From the NCBI GenBank assembly GCA_026874595.1, contig CM049321.1, positions 48,959,297 through 49,023,296 on the forward strand: a stretch of 64,000 bases of DNA, written 5' to 3'. Below the pieces are notes generated by a model that saw only the letters and a list, made by a program, of their open reading frames with translations, was not told where the DNA came from and ran no database searches. Shown piece after piece: positions 35,700-47,710 of this stretch; the first letter of the stretch is position 1, and each line of letters starts with the position of its first letter. A program made the position numbers and the translations under genes. Source of the stretch: Sipunculus nudus. Lineage: Eukaryota > Annelida > Sipuncula > Golfingiida > Sipunculidae.

Positions 35700-37200
35700 A
35701 TCTAATAATTAAAAAAAAAGTCCCTTTTAGAATAAAGTTTGCTTTGCAAACATGTATGTTTGTTTGAGAGTTCGTCTTTGCTTTTTATATGAGAACTTCC
35801 ACTACTATTTCTGTGATACAACGGATGAATAATAAGCAGTCAGAAATCCCAATTATTTATATAACCTATCATCCTGGTTGTCGTTTCGCTGTCAGTAGGC
35901 TTTAGTTCATGTACCTCGGCATATATGATAGATCGGCGAAAGAACCGACCTTACTTATATAGGTCGATATACTCTCTAACGTAAGAGGGGAAAAACGCCG
36001 ATTTTGTGCCACGGAAGCCGCGCTGTTTGTGGACATTTTCTGGAGAACTTTTAGGTGGGAATTTTATAATGTGGCATCATTATACAATGAAGAATTACCT
36101 TCTCGTTTTGATGTAATCTATGACCTTCCACCTTTTTGTGATTCTATACGTGTACTATTTTGGAGGTAACTCACACATATCTCCGTACCAGTTATATATA
36201 TTGGCCTGAAAAATTGTGTGTTAATAGACTTTTTTTTTATTTGCGCCATCTACAATTGTTTTTCTGCATGTCTTCCTCCCATGCATATGTCATATGAGTG
36301 GTTCGAAATAATAACTGTTAGTTACACATAGCCGTGGGTCTTGGACAGCTATATTTCCTACATCAGTTTGGCGATGGCATCTGCAATTGTGTATCGCGCT
36401 CTACTGTACGTCTTTTAAATAAAAATCATACATATCTCATCCTCATTCATCATTGTTCAGTATAGGCCGTTGAGAAATCCAATATGGTTTCGGTCGCCAT
36501 TATTGGAATTCCATGTTGCACGTCATTCCAAATGATGGCTACAGCAGCTGCGATGAAGTTTTCCATATTTTTTCCCTGTCAAACGAGATGTACTATTGTA
36601 ATTTTGGCCTGATAGATATTCATGGCCACCAAGCAGCCATCTTGGAATTCTGTAGGCACTCAGTATAAATGAAGATTATTTGGGCATCAAGTGCACATAT
36701 TTGTTCAATGAGAGGGAGGGTTATAGAATGACAGCAGACACGTAAAAAAAGATAGATATTGGGCAGCCATCTTGGAGTTCCTTTTATCAGAATTAATGCC
36801 GCGATTTTTTTTTCAAGTTTGTTGCCTGTAAGACAATGTGCATAATCGAATGTTATATTTCCAAAAAAAAAATGTATCCGTTGTGTATACCTGGCAGTGT
36901 CCTATGTGACTATTCTTTTGTTGGTATTCCTACAAAGCCTGTTAGGAAATTTTTTTGTGAATTTAAAGAACTTATTTTTTAAGCCGATTACTTACGATAC
37001 AGTTACAGCTTAATTGTATTTTTCCCTAGTACTTTCTCTTCAATTTCTGTCATATTATTATTGGGTTCTGTGGTTTGACTGGAACAACCAGTGAAAATAA
37101 AAATGCACTTAAAAATACGACATAACAAGATAAACTGAGCAGCTTATTGCAAATGAAATACATTGCAATGCTATAAATCAATACTTGAATACTGTATTGT
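35700..37200. other. Noncoding stretch, no gene seen
   Basis: Short motifs such as CAGCCATCTTGGA recur (36634, 36765), suggesting an old repeat. I see no exon or transposon boundary. Confidence 0.45.
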
Positions 37201-37208
37201 CATTGTAG

Positions 37209-38995
37209 AGTTGGATTCTACATCCACGGATGCCTATTCATCGGGACCTGACCTTCTCTGCTATTGCTACCCAAGTAGCCGTGAATCAGAGCGAGTGCCT
37301 CATCCATGAGTTCATCGGTTTGGAAGTCATTCGCTCAGAGAATCATTCATCTAGCTTGTGTCCAGAACACCGGTATACCAAAGTCACTCCGTCACCCGGT
37401 GCGGATCCATCAATACAGCCTCTAACTACTTGTTCAATAATTGAGCATTTAAATGTATACACTGCAGTCGGTAATTGGTCACTAGGCTCTGACGTGGTTG
37501 CCCTCTTTGACACATTGGCCAACGGAAGTTTTAAACATTATCCTTGATAGCCAGATTTGAAGGAAGTTATTGTTGTATAACGACCTCCGGCTCTTGTATA
37601 GCGACCAAATGTTTCAGCTTAAACGGATGACTCCCGGAATAACATGCACATTGACACTGTTGAGGTATGTATCATGTATAGCCTACACACAGTAAATGGA
37701 CGTCACATTCACTTAACATTGTCACTGAGAAGTAAACCAAAGTAGGATGCTGCTACTTCATTGGCTTTATTCCGAAGCATCCAATACAAATCAGCTATCA
37801 AAGTATTTTTCGTAGACATGCGCTATTGATGATCAAACGCAACTCTATATGCAATAAGCAACTACCATCTTATAAGGACGGGACACCATCAACATGGTTC
37901 TAATGTGATGATAAGTGGTTTGTGACTAGTACTGAATTTATCCTCTTTCATGCATTGGTTAGATTTGTTCAAGGCAAAGTGCCATCATTCAATCAGCTGT
38001 AACGTCGTTTAATGGACGATAGCGTGTTCCAAACAATAATATAAGATGGCATCAAAACCTGCATCTGATTTATGACAGAACATCCCAGATTCAACGAAAG
38101 AATAGAAATGTTTCACTACCCTGGCACTGTACAGAGTATCAGTCATACGCTGGGAAACATGGTTCCGGGTAAAACCCTGTTTATTAGACCTGAAATGGTG
38201 TGAAGTGTTGGAATCCATTGAACATAAACGTTACCGATCCAGCTAATGGCTGCAGGTTATACACATTGGCGGATGAAAACGATCATAGGCGTCGACATTC
38301 GTTCCCATTGCGATTCTGTTAGTATATAAAAAATATGCCCTAGATATTTCATGAGTGGACGACCGGAGACATTCCAGATTAAGCCCCGTAGACCATTCGC
38401 ACACCTTCAACGGCTGTCACACGTTTTGGAGTTATTCATTTGCAGTATTCCCGCCAATCAGTTTTTCGTTGACGTTAATAACAACTCAAAGTGGGTTGCA
38501 AATTGTCTCCAGTATAATTAATCGGACGTTTCCAGGTGCAACATGACACAGGAGACATTTGCCCTTTTAAAAGTTGCCTTTTCTTGTGCAGTGCAAATAT
38601 TGAAGTGCTGAGTTGCAGACGCCATTAATTTTGTTCGAGTACTTGAAACTATAAAAAAACTACATCCAACACTTTGTGGGGGTCAAGGTGTTAGTTCCAA
38701 AAGTCAAAGGTACAAGTCAGGTATGCGAAACTGGAAACAAAAGTGTCCAAGAGTGACGATGCCGTTTACGTCCCGTTGACAGTGGGGTTTGTGAAAAACA
38801 GCCCCCCCCCCCGTTACCTGCAACTCCAGGTGCTGCTAACAGTGCTGTGCTATCTCTTGCTGCTGTTATTACTGTTTCATCAGCTGCTGACAAAAATTAC
38901 CCCTCCAATCCTGATTTCGGCATTGGGCGTCACAGATAGGAATATATCTATGTTGTTAATGCTTATAACTGCTGAGCAAGAGTATAGTGCATAAT
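37209..38995 (+). other. Higher-complexity segment, possible decayed element
   Basis: Base composition and open-frame length rise here. A frame of 105 codons (37230-37547), shorter frames on both strands (38009-38218 minus, 38355-38546 plus) and a frame with a strongly hydrophobic stretch (LLTVLCYLLLLLLLFHQLL; 38743-38994) are present. None resembles a family I know, and no consistent splicing was found. It may be a fragmented transposon or retrogene. Confidence 0.3.
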
Positions 38996-39543
38996 ATACA
39001 CCATGAGTGTGTTTTATTTAAAAGACGAGAAGTATATGACGTGTACTATGCGAATAAAGAGCGTTTATGTATATATGAAGGGGTTGAAATTAGCACTGGA
39101 CAACCGCCGGCCATTGAAAGACGGTCCGCCAACATATGATTAGCCTTTTTGCGAAGTCTGATCCAAATCGCGTTGCGTTATTTAATTGTTCATGATGTGA
39201 GCGGTTACCTAAATAATAAATAAAACTGGCATGTATATGCTACAAAGATACCCGGCCAGTTTGTGTGGTTTACTCGTTTGACCAATGTCATGCGCTCACA
39301 GGTTTAACTATATACCTATTAATTCGCTCTTAGTTCACCAAAATATACATGATAATCAATATGTTAAAAAACAATCAATTAGATTTTCATTCTCAGTATT
39401 TCCTTTATCTATATATCATTGTCATATTGAACATATTTTTAATTTGCTTGTTATATGTGGGACAGGGTCCTGCTTACAACAGAACTATTTTTTTGGTGCA
39501 GGCTTCCCTGTAAAAAGTTGTAATAAATAAGATTAAATCCCGC

Positions 39544-39630
39544 GTATATAAACCGAGTCACAGTATCTAGATTCTTGCATCGCGGTTGTCCAAGAGTTGA
39601 ACACAATAGATATTGATAATGGACGACAAG
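39544..39630 (+). promoter_or_regulatory. Candidate TATA box and tiny first coding exon
   Basis: GTATATAAA at 39544-39552 is followed after about 65 bp by ATGGACGACAAG (39619-39630, MDDK), which meets a donor-like GTGTGT. This is the layout of a promoter plus first exon, but I could not find a second exon; the DIRS-like element begins 65 bp downstream. Chance is quite possible. Confidence 0.2.
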
Positions 39631-39694
39631 GTGTGTTTGATATAAACAGTGTTAAGCAAATTACCAAAATTCGTTTTATTACGTAAACATAAAT

Positions 39695-39843
39695 GTGAGC
39701 GTTTCTGTATTAATGAGTTTTTCTCCGTCAGGAGTTTATACGCCAGAGCATACTAACACAATTTTTTTCCTTAGTGGGCCTATTATCGCCAACTTCCGCC
39801 TCATTTCAGTGTTATCTAGGTCACTTCCGGTACAGTTAAGCAT
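39695..39843 (+). repeat. DIRS-like left inverted terminal repeat
   Basis: It starts GTGAGCGTTTCTGTATTA and ends CAGTTAAGCAT. The complement of 43319-43466 matches over nearly the whole length, including ACTTCCGCCTCA and ACGCCAGAGCATAC. Confidence 0.85.
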
Positions 39844-40460
39844 ATTTTTAATCTGGCGCCAGCGAGGTTGGACGTGCTGAACCCGCCTCTTGCGAGTTTA
39901 CATCCTTTGTTGGGGTTTATACTCTTGAGTTTACCAACATATCTGTGAGTATATTTGTGTTTTCCCTCCACCAATGGACAGTCTCACGTATTGCTTCGAC
40001 TGTGGGTCTATAATTCCCTCATAAGAACCTCGTCCCACCTGCTTTCAACGCCGTTCCCGTAATGACACTTGTCAAGGTCCCTCGGACCCTTGTTTTTACT
40101 GTCAAATTTTGTCCTTTGATAAATGGGCCATGTTCAATGCATGGACCCAATCAGCTGTTCCGGGGACTTCACCTAGTTCACCCGTTGTCCTCTCGGTTGT
40201 CACTGTGGAGGGGGGGGGGGGCATTCCTCTGGTCACCGCGACCCCGCTGGTTTGCGGTCACCTGTTGTTCAGACGTGCAGTACTATTCCATTACCTCCCA
40301 GTACTTCCACTTTTTCAACAACAAAATCTTTGTTGACATTACCCCCGGAAGCGAAAGGCTTCGGGTGACGTGTGTCACTCGAGCAAGTCTCAGGCTTACA
40401 CTATCCTAACAAATTTATCCAAACTTTGTTCCTATTTCATGTCGGACTTAAACGATTCCA

Positions 40461-41006
40461 ATGGAGTCGTCGGAACCACCGGTACTTACTTCGCAGCGTC
40501 CGCAGCAGCTCTCGCCTCCTCCGGCTTCTCACCGGTTTTCTTTGCAGGATGATCCGTCTTTTCAGCATCCGGGACGCCTCCAGCTTCTATTTCAGCTGCT
40601 GCTCCGTCTGCTTTTCCTATTCCTGTTTCCAGCCGTCCCGGTTCCTGGTCCAGCCGGGCGTCTGCCTTTTTTTTACAGCCATCCCAGGCTGATCCAGCGC
40701 GTCCGGGTTCTACACCTGTTCCTGTTTCCCGGCAGGCCCCTGGCTCTCCCGATTCCTTTCCAGAGGCTGACCCCGCCCTGGTCCCAGACCAGTGGTTGGA
40801 GGTCTCCCCTCAACGCCAGGTCTGGCGCTCTCGGAAGTCCTCTCTGCTTGCCCGGTGGCTCGTATTTTCCAGTCCCGTTCATATGGACTATCGTTTCAGC
40901 GGCTCCAGCCCCAGTCTGCTACCTCCGCCGCTATTGGATTTTACTTGAATCCCGCTGCGCTTTAGAACTCATCGTCCGGTCCGCCGGTTTGCATGGAATT
41001 CACTGA
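40461..41006 (+). pseudogene. DIRS-like ORF1 (gag-like) remnant
   Basis: A Pro-, Ser- and Gln-rich frame of 181 codons that starts MESSEPPVLTSQRPQQ. Low-complexity first frames are usual in this retroelement class. The identification rests on its position before the reverse transcriptase remnant; there is no diagnostic motif. Confidence 0.4.
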
Positions 41007-41934
41007 ACAAACCGTCGCTCTCTTAAAGCAGCACCATGCCGCCATCACCGGGGCCATTTCGACCTCCGCGGGTGCTGCGGTTCCGCCAGGATCCGCAAAA
41101 CCTTTGACCTAGGGTTCCCTGTGGGCCCCTAAAAGTTACCGGGCGTCATGTTTTAATCGTCTGGTGCCCTTTCCGCCCCTTTCTGAGATGCCGTCTACGC
41201 CTATGCGGCTAGAGTTTGGCCTATATCTGTCTTTTGGTGAAGATAAATCTCTGTACTCGGCTTCAGCGCATGTCACTGACACTCAACTGGCCGACATTGA
41301 GGGTCAAGGCCGTCAGGCTGCCGGTATTTCCAGGCCGTCACCAGCGTCCTGTCGGTCTCTCAGGAGCCTACGACGTTAAACGATATCTGGCAGGCTTCCG
41401 CGCACGATTGCGCCGAGCTTCAACACATTTTCTGGCGCATCGTGGAGAATTGTGTTTCACTCCGACGTTCCGCTGCTTGCGCTCATTACGCGCCCTCAAA
41501 CCGGAACTCACTCTTTCTGAATTTTCGGAACTGTATACGTTTACGTATATGTTTACGGGTGCACTCCTTTTTTGGGGTCAGCTCCGCACCTTGTTCGATC
41601 GCACCCTAGAGCGCTCTGATCGTCAGGCCAGGCTGCGTTCGGCTCCACCTTTGTCTAGACCCTCTCTGTGACTTTACAGGACTCGCTCTGCACCGTCCCG
41701 ACAGTCGCTCCCTCTCTCGGCGCCCGCTCCGCCCACACCTTTGTCCTCCCGGTCCGCCCGTTTGGCTTCCATTTGGGGGAAATCTTCCAAAAGGGGCCAG
41801 TCCCACAAATGAGTCCGTCATTCCGGTCAGCGCTCGCCTCCAGGATCATTTTCCGGCGTGGGCGCATCTCACTTCGCACCATTTTATTTTGAGCTTTGCT
41901 TTTGAAGAGGACGATTATCGAGGTTTCGCCTGCT

Positions 41935-42660
41935 AGTCAGGGGTCTATTCCCGGATATTTCTGGTCCCCAAACCTCACGGGAAATGGCGACCCTTCATCG
42001 ACTTGAAGACCCTCAATTCGTACATTGCGCCATCTCCGTTCTGCATGTACAATATTCATGCGGTCCTCCGTACCGTCAGACGGATGGATATGGCGTTCAA
42101 AATAAATCTCACCGTTGCCTATTTTCACGTCCCAATCCATCAGTCGTCCGTATCGTCGGTTTGCTTAAGGGTCCCACGTCTATCAGTTCCGCGCTCTTCC
42201 GTTTGGGATCAATGGGGCCCTATTGATATTTACCATGATTGTCCACACCGTCACTGCCCATCTCCGTTCGACGGGCATTTCGGTCCTACCGTATCTGGAC
42301 GTTTGGCTTGTTCATGCGGCCGATCGCTGTTAACTACTACTACACAGGGCACAGGTTCTTATCTTATTACAGAACCTCGGCTTTCTCGTCAATATGACCA
42401 AGTCTCAGCTTACGCCCACCCAGTCCGGGCGTGGTGCTACACAGGGATCGGCTCCTTCCACGCAATTTTGCTCTCGAACTCCGTGCTCAGATCCGTACAT
42501 TTCCTCGCTCCACGGTGCTCTCCAATCGGCGGCTACGTTTATTCTTCTGGGCCGCCTGTATCTCCGGCCAATTCAGTCGCTCTTTCGGGATCGGGCCCTT
42601 CACTGCGTGGGGTCCGATCGTCCTACGGTGCTTCCGTTTCGTCACGCCTAGAACCTGCTC
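41935..42660 (+). pseudogene. DIRS-like reverse transcriptase remnant
   Basis: In frame fragments the segment reads FIDLKTLNSYI-like, HAVLRTVRRMDMAFKINLT and AYFHVPIHQSS, which correspond to the early fingers/palm motifs of DIRS and related reverse transcriptases. Farther on, fragments such as MTKSQLTPTQSG and RNFALELRAQIRTF continue the thumb region in other frames. At least three frameshifts are needed to read it through, so it is a pseudogene. Confidence 0.7.
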
Positions 42661-42789
42661 CGTCGGGGGGGGGGGGGGTCCCCTTCTCTCGCGAGGTGGA
42701 TTGCACCCCCCCCCCCTCCTCTCGCGAGGCAGATTGCACCAGCTTCATGGACGCCTCTCTCCTCGGGTTGGGGCTCATATAGCCGATCT

Positions 42790-43010
42790 CCAGATCTCCG
42801 GCCTCTGGTTTCCCTCTGAGCGTCTCCTTCACATCAATGTGCTGGAACTCCGGGCGGTCCGTCGATCGATCGCACATTGGTAAAAAATTAATCGACCGTC
42901 ATATTCTCATCATGTCGGACAATACCACGGAGGTAGCCTTTATAAACAAGCAGGGCAGTGGCCGAACTCCCTCGCTCATTCAAGAGACCTACCTTTGGTT
43001 CGAACTTTGT
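42790..43010 (+). pseudogene. DIRS-like RNase H remnant
   Basis: HINVLELRAV and MSDNTTEVAFINKQGSGRTP are the hallmark RNase H motifs that follow reverse transcriptase in DIRS-type elements (the MSDNT aspartate is part of the acidic active site). The first lies in a different frame from the second, so the gene is broken. Downstream residues, including LADALFRHR and LYAFPALLRLSRLVHTL in different frames, continue the usual C-terminal part. Confidence 0.75.
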
Positions 43011-43318
43011 GTCACGCTTTGAGCGACGCTTCGCGTATGTCATGTTTGCGGCGTTTCAAACGTGCTCGCCGACGCACTGTTCCGTCACCGCGTTTCCGTT
43101 CCTCCGCCGGTCATTCTTCCCAGGGCCGTCCTGCGGGCAAATTTCCGTCACCTGCGGACGCCCGAGATCGCGGCTACGTCACAATCGCGCCCTCCTACCG
43201 GACACTCTCGCGACCGTCGAATCTCGCCGGTTCCTCTATGCGTTTCCGGCCCTCCTGCGTCTCTCCCGATTGGTTCACACTCTCCCGCCCTGTACTCCTC
43301 GTGTCTACGATGAAAATT

Positions 43319-43466
43319 ATGCTTAACTGGACCGGAAGTGTGACCTAGAAAACACCGGATTGAGGCGGAAGTGGGCGATAATCGGTCCACCAAGGGAAAA
43401 TTTTTGTTCGTATGCTCTGGCGTAAACTCCGACGGATAAAATTCTCAATAATACAGAAACGCTCAC
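43319..43466 (-). repeat. DIRS-like right inverted terminal repeat
   Basis: Inverse partner of 39695-39843. It begins ATGCTTAACTGG and ends CAGAAACGCTCAC. Confidence 0.85.
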
Positions 43467-43507
43467 ATAAGTTAACTAATAAATCCGCCATTCACGGGGA
43501 GGGAATT

Positions 43508-43687
43508 GGGGGGGGGGGGGTTATTATCTGTTTCCTTTTTAGTCTGGATAGAATGGCCAAAAACAGAGGAAAAACGTACCCCCCCCCCCCCCAGCTTTAT
43601 CTGTTTGTTATATTTTCGACCGAACTCTCGTTAGGTATGTATAACTTAAGATCCGGTAAAATCCGCGGGGGGGGGGGGGGGGGGGGG
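43508..43687. repeat. Cluster of long G and C homopolymers
   Basis: 13 G at 43508-43520, 14 C at 43579-43592 and 21 G at 43667-43687, just outside the DIRS-like element. They could fold as G-quadruplexes and are prone to sequencing and assembly length errors. The open frames through them are artefacts. Confidence 0.9.
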
Positions 43688-43689
43688 TG

Positions 43690-44159
43690 GTCAGTTAATA
43701 TTATACTTTGCCTGACCCAACTGTCTTGTGGAAAAAAATGTGTTGCCAAATTCGACCCCTGCATGACACACCAATCCTTATTTAACTATCATTATATAAA
43801 TAATTATCCTGAATTATCCTTATGAAGGAACCACACATCTTATATAAAGAACTGTTTAGTTGAACCGTGTACAGTAGTGATATAAGTACATGGTGTTTAG
43901 ATATATGATATGCAAAATGATCATGTTATCTTTATAATTTTCCAAATGTTCAGTTTTCATTATTTTATTATATATTACCCTTTTTGCAAACCAGTTTGTA
44001 AATGTGTATATTTTCATTATTCATACGCCATGACGGTATATAAAGAATACTTTGTAAATACTGAATATATATTACGAGTAAATGCAACAAATAAACTATA
44101 TTACTACTGTTTATCTATGGTTCTTTACAATGCTTAATTCAAGAGAAGGGTGTGTCTTT

Positions 44160-44160
<1 letters not shown>
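43690..44160. other. AT-rich spacer
   Basis: An AT-rich frame (43910-44137) is present, with no splice context or recognisable family. I see nothing else. Confidence 0.45.

Positions 44161-44218
<58 letters not shown>
44161..44218 (+). repeat. (GT)n(GA)n microsatellite
   Basis: About 15 bp GT followed by about 43 bp GA. Confidence 0.95.
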
Positions 44219-44219
<1 letters not shown>

Positions 44220-44223
<4 letters not shown>

Positions 44224-44925
44224 AGTGAAGCAAAAATAGGATAAATGAATTAATTATGTTTACACAAGCGAGAGTGATAAAATGTGTATAATCGGGCAGT
44301 TTTAGAATGCGGCTGGTTTACATAGTTCCCATAATGGGGCACAGGTGGTGCGCCTCTTCCTCACCATATGCTCTTGAATTTAAAGCTCTTTACACTTACA
44401 ATTATTAATGATAACGCGATTCCCGGCAACGTTAATTAGGTAGAAAGGGGGACGACAAAATGTACCTGGCCAACGCGCGGATCGAATTCACCACTTTGAG
44501 ATTACGAGGATACGTCGTTATAACTAACAACAAAAGTTCATAAATATTAAATTTATGACTGAATATTACAAAATTGAATTGAGAAAACTTTTTTTCTGGG
44601 AAAAAGGTATCTCCAGCAGATTCACAGAATTTTAAACAGTGTTAAAATAGGCTCTCAAGATAGGTTCACAAGAGAATACGACTAGCATGGTCCTGACAAG
44701 ATCTGATAAAAATCTTGACATTTTTTTCGTGCTTTTATTTGTTTACCTTTGTTTTTATTTCCTTACATTTGCTTACTTTTTCTGTAAATCACCAGCTCCT
44801 AATTGCCTTGTGGCTTTCATGTACTCATAAGTTTACCAACTCAATATTGTAGTGTTTAAATTTTCATTATGTCAGAATTAGAGTAAGAAGCAGGTCTGTA
44901 TTCGTCGCTTATGTTCATAAAATAT

Positions 44926-44974
<49 letters not shown>

Positions 44975-45246
44975 ATATATATATATTATAAATATATACG
45001 TCATTGAACAATGGGGTTTCCCTTATATTTGTACTTTACTCTCTTTTAATACTGTATAACCACATAAAAATATATAGGTATATATATAAATATATAAATA
45101 TATATATACACTAAACAGTACCTGCAGTTCATAATAGTCTCCTTCAGAAACGAACTTTGATTATACGTCTGTAAATAGCCAATATATTATTAATAGCAAT
45201 AATGCATGAAAATTATATAAATCATATAAATCATATGAATTATACA

Positions 45247-45331
<85 letters not shown>

Positions 45332-45480
45332 TGTATAGATTTTATGGGGATGTAGTTTTGGATGTTAGGGTGAGGTTGCATATATTTGAGAAGAATGAAT
45401 AGTCCTCCAAAACATAACTCCAAATGGGGTCTGATGACATCTTCATAGCGGATGAATGGATAAAGACAGATATTTACTGA
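44220..45480. other. AT-rich spacer with TA microsatellites
   Basis: It holds TA runs at 44929-44988 and, followed by GA, at 45251-45327. I see no exon or element boundary. Confidence 0.6.
45251..45327 (+). repeat. (TA)n(GA)n microsatellite
   Basis: About 41 bp TA joined to about 36 bp GA. Confidence 0.95.
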
Positions 45481-46050
45481 ATGAATACCGAGATGAATTT
45501 CAAAGAAAGGTAAATTTGAAAGACATTGACAAGAAGGACGGTAAATATGAAGGACACTGACAAGAAGTAAGATAAATTTGAAGAATTATGAAAGGGAAAC
45601 CGGTAAACGGGAAGGCTATTAACAAGGAAAATGGTATATTTGAAGGATATTGACAAGAATTTATTTCAAAGCTGAAGGACATGTACAAGAAGAAGTACGG
45701 TAAAGGTGAAGGGGCACTGACAAGAAGTACGGAAACTGTGAAGGAAATAGACAAGGAAAAAGGTTAATTTGAAGGATATTGACAAGGTTTTATTTCTAAG
45801 GTGAAGGACATTGACAGGAACCACACTGTCCAAATACACGGTAATTTGAATCATATTAGAAAGACGTACGGTAAATTTAATGGACATTGACACGAAGGAT
45901 GGTAAATTGAAAGGATATTGATAAAAAAAAGTTCAGTTAAAACTATATTGATAAAAATACGGTTAATTAAAGGGCAATGACACGAAGGACGCTAAATGTG
46001 AAGGATTTTAAAAAGATGGCCGGTAAATTTGAAGGACATTGACAGTATAG
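45480..46050 (+). repeat. Degenerate minisatellite, unit about 33 bp
   Basis: A unit built on GGTAAATTTGAAGGACATTG then ACAAGAAGGAC recurs about 15-17 times with heavy divergence. Open frames on the minus strand (45474-45893) owe their length to the repeat period and are not genes. Confidence 0.75.
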
Positions 46051-46396
46051 GCACGTCACTTGTATGATGAAATGTCTTTTACGCTGACAGTTTGTCATGT
46101 TACATACCTATCTCTGCATGTCTCTATCTCCCTTTCTCCAAAATGCAAACGCAGATATTTATGAATATTTTTTATCATCAGTATTATCAAAATGGGTATG
46201 AGTATCAGCTCAAATAGGTTAGTTTCTCATGAAGCGTGCACAAGTTTTACCCCGGCCATGAATAAAAAGTTTTCAGCTCCAGCATCTCTTCCCTCCGAAG
46301 AAAACAAAACTGTAAAGCGTCTATGCAATTTTCCCTTTTGTCATAATGTGTTCTTATATATAAAGTAAAAATATTCTGTTGTTTAATTGTCCTTTG

Positions 46397-46454
<58 letters not shown>

Positions 46455-47710
46455 GAAAAATGTAATAAAAGGTAAAACTCTCGATCACATACACAGATTT
46501 CTGAGAGAACAGTGCCTTTCTGGTCCAGAAACTTACATTTTTGTTTTCAAAAAGTCAATTTAGACAGAAAATAAATTTGTTTTATATTTTCTCAGCGTTC
46601 TCACAGCTGTGCAAAACCTTGATGGGTTGCACCGCGCATGATCATAGCCGACTTCTTCCTATCATATGTGCTGTAGCGGACCTCGGTGTCCTTCCAAGTG
46701 GCACAACACTGTATGTGGCTAGGGGGTGCCAGCAGACCTCCGTTTGGCTCTCTCTTGTTGCAACATTTTACCTGTTCTTCTGTGTTAAAATTATTTAAAA
46801 AAAAAGCGCGAATTCAAAACCTCGCAGAAGAAAACAGAGTTCATCTTTTAACACGGAAAATTAATTATGTACAAAACAATTACCATGGCAGAAGGATGAA
46901 AACGGCCATTTAATTCAATAAGCAAAACCCTCATAAATGATAGTTTTGTGATTTGTTGGTGTTAATAATCAAACATTTTGACATGGGCGTTAATTTATGA
47001 AGCGAGACAGATAATTAACATATATGACTTGTTGCTATAAGCTACATTGACTGCAAGATATACTTTCAAAACTGATATAATAACCATGCATTAGCGTACA
47101 AAGGGGAAGGGGTGACGTAAACACAGGAGTGGCTGAGTTTTATATGATCAGCATAGTTTATATATGAATCTGGTGGCTTGCTGCTAACTCTATGTCGCTA
47201 AATGTTTTCAACAAATTCAAATATAATTTTGTGAAAGCATGGATCATGGCCAAAGGATCAATTGCTATAAAATTAGGACGGATCGGGAAGCAAAAGCCCC
47301 ATTTTTATCTGTTGTCTGTTTGGTTCTCCCAACAACTTTTCCTAAATTAAAGAAATCCGTCAACAATTTCAATTTGTTTATCGGCCTGTTGCCTCTCACA
47401 AAAATACTATTGAAACTTATCAAGAACCTTCGGAGATAATGCGATAATTCCCATTTAAGGGGCCGGAAATAAAACACTGGGCCGGTGGAGGTCACGTTGT
47501 CATAACAGAGGTATATCATGGTAACCATGACACTGTGGTGACACCATTATCCCTCTAAAACCAGCAAGCGATGCGAAATGGAGGCCAACTAGGCTTGAAA
47601 TTGTTTTGTTGCCAAAACTGTCAAAATATTCGGTTTATGCAATGGTCGTGAGAGGTTTTTATGCGCAACTGGATTGGTCCTTTTCTGCCGAATCATGATT
47701 ATTACCGTCA
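46050..47710. other. Unassigned DNA with one TA microsatellite
   Basis: It contains (TA)n at 46399-46449. The frame at 46541-46798 (with ICAVADLGVLPSGTTLYVAR) has less biased composition than its surroundings and might be a transposon fragment; I do not recognise it. Nothing else stands out. Confidence 0.4.

Larger units (their letters stand above)
39695..43466 (+). mobile_element. Decayed DIRS-like retroelement
   Basis: Inverted terminal repeats (39695-39843 and 43319-43466, about 85 percent alike) bound a 3.77-kb GC-richer body. Inverted rather than direct terminal repeats are the mark of DIRS-type elements. Coding remnants run on the plus strand in shifting frames: a Pro/Ser-rich gag-like region (40461-41006), reverse transcriptase (about 41935-42640) and RNase H (about 42790-43010) with conserved downstream residues to about 43310. 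No tyrosine recombinase reading frame is seen, and frameshifts and homopolymer runs break the frames, so the copy cannot move by itself. Confidence 0.75.

Noticed and set aside
43412-43825. 137-codon open frame
   Set aside because: It runs through G and C homopolymers and the retroelement end; the glycine and proline runs are translation of these tracts.
45474-45893. Minus-strand frames rich in Ser, Phe and Leu resembling membrane proteins
   Set aside because: Produced by the roughly 33-bp minisatellite, whose period is a multiple of three; no gene structure.
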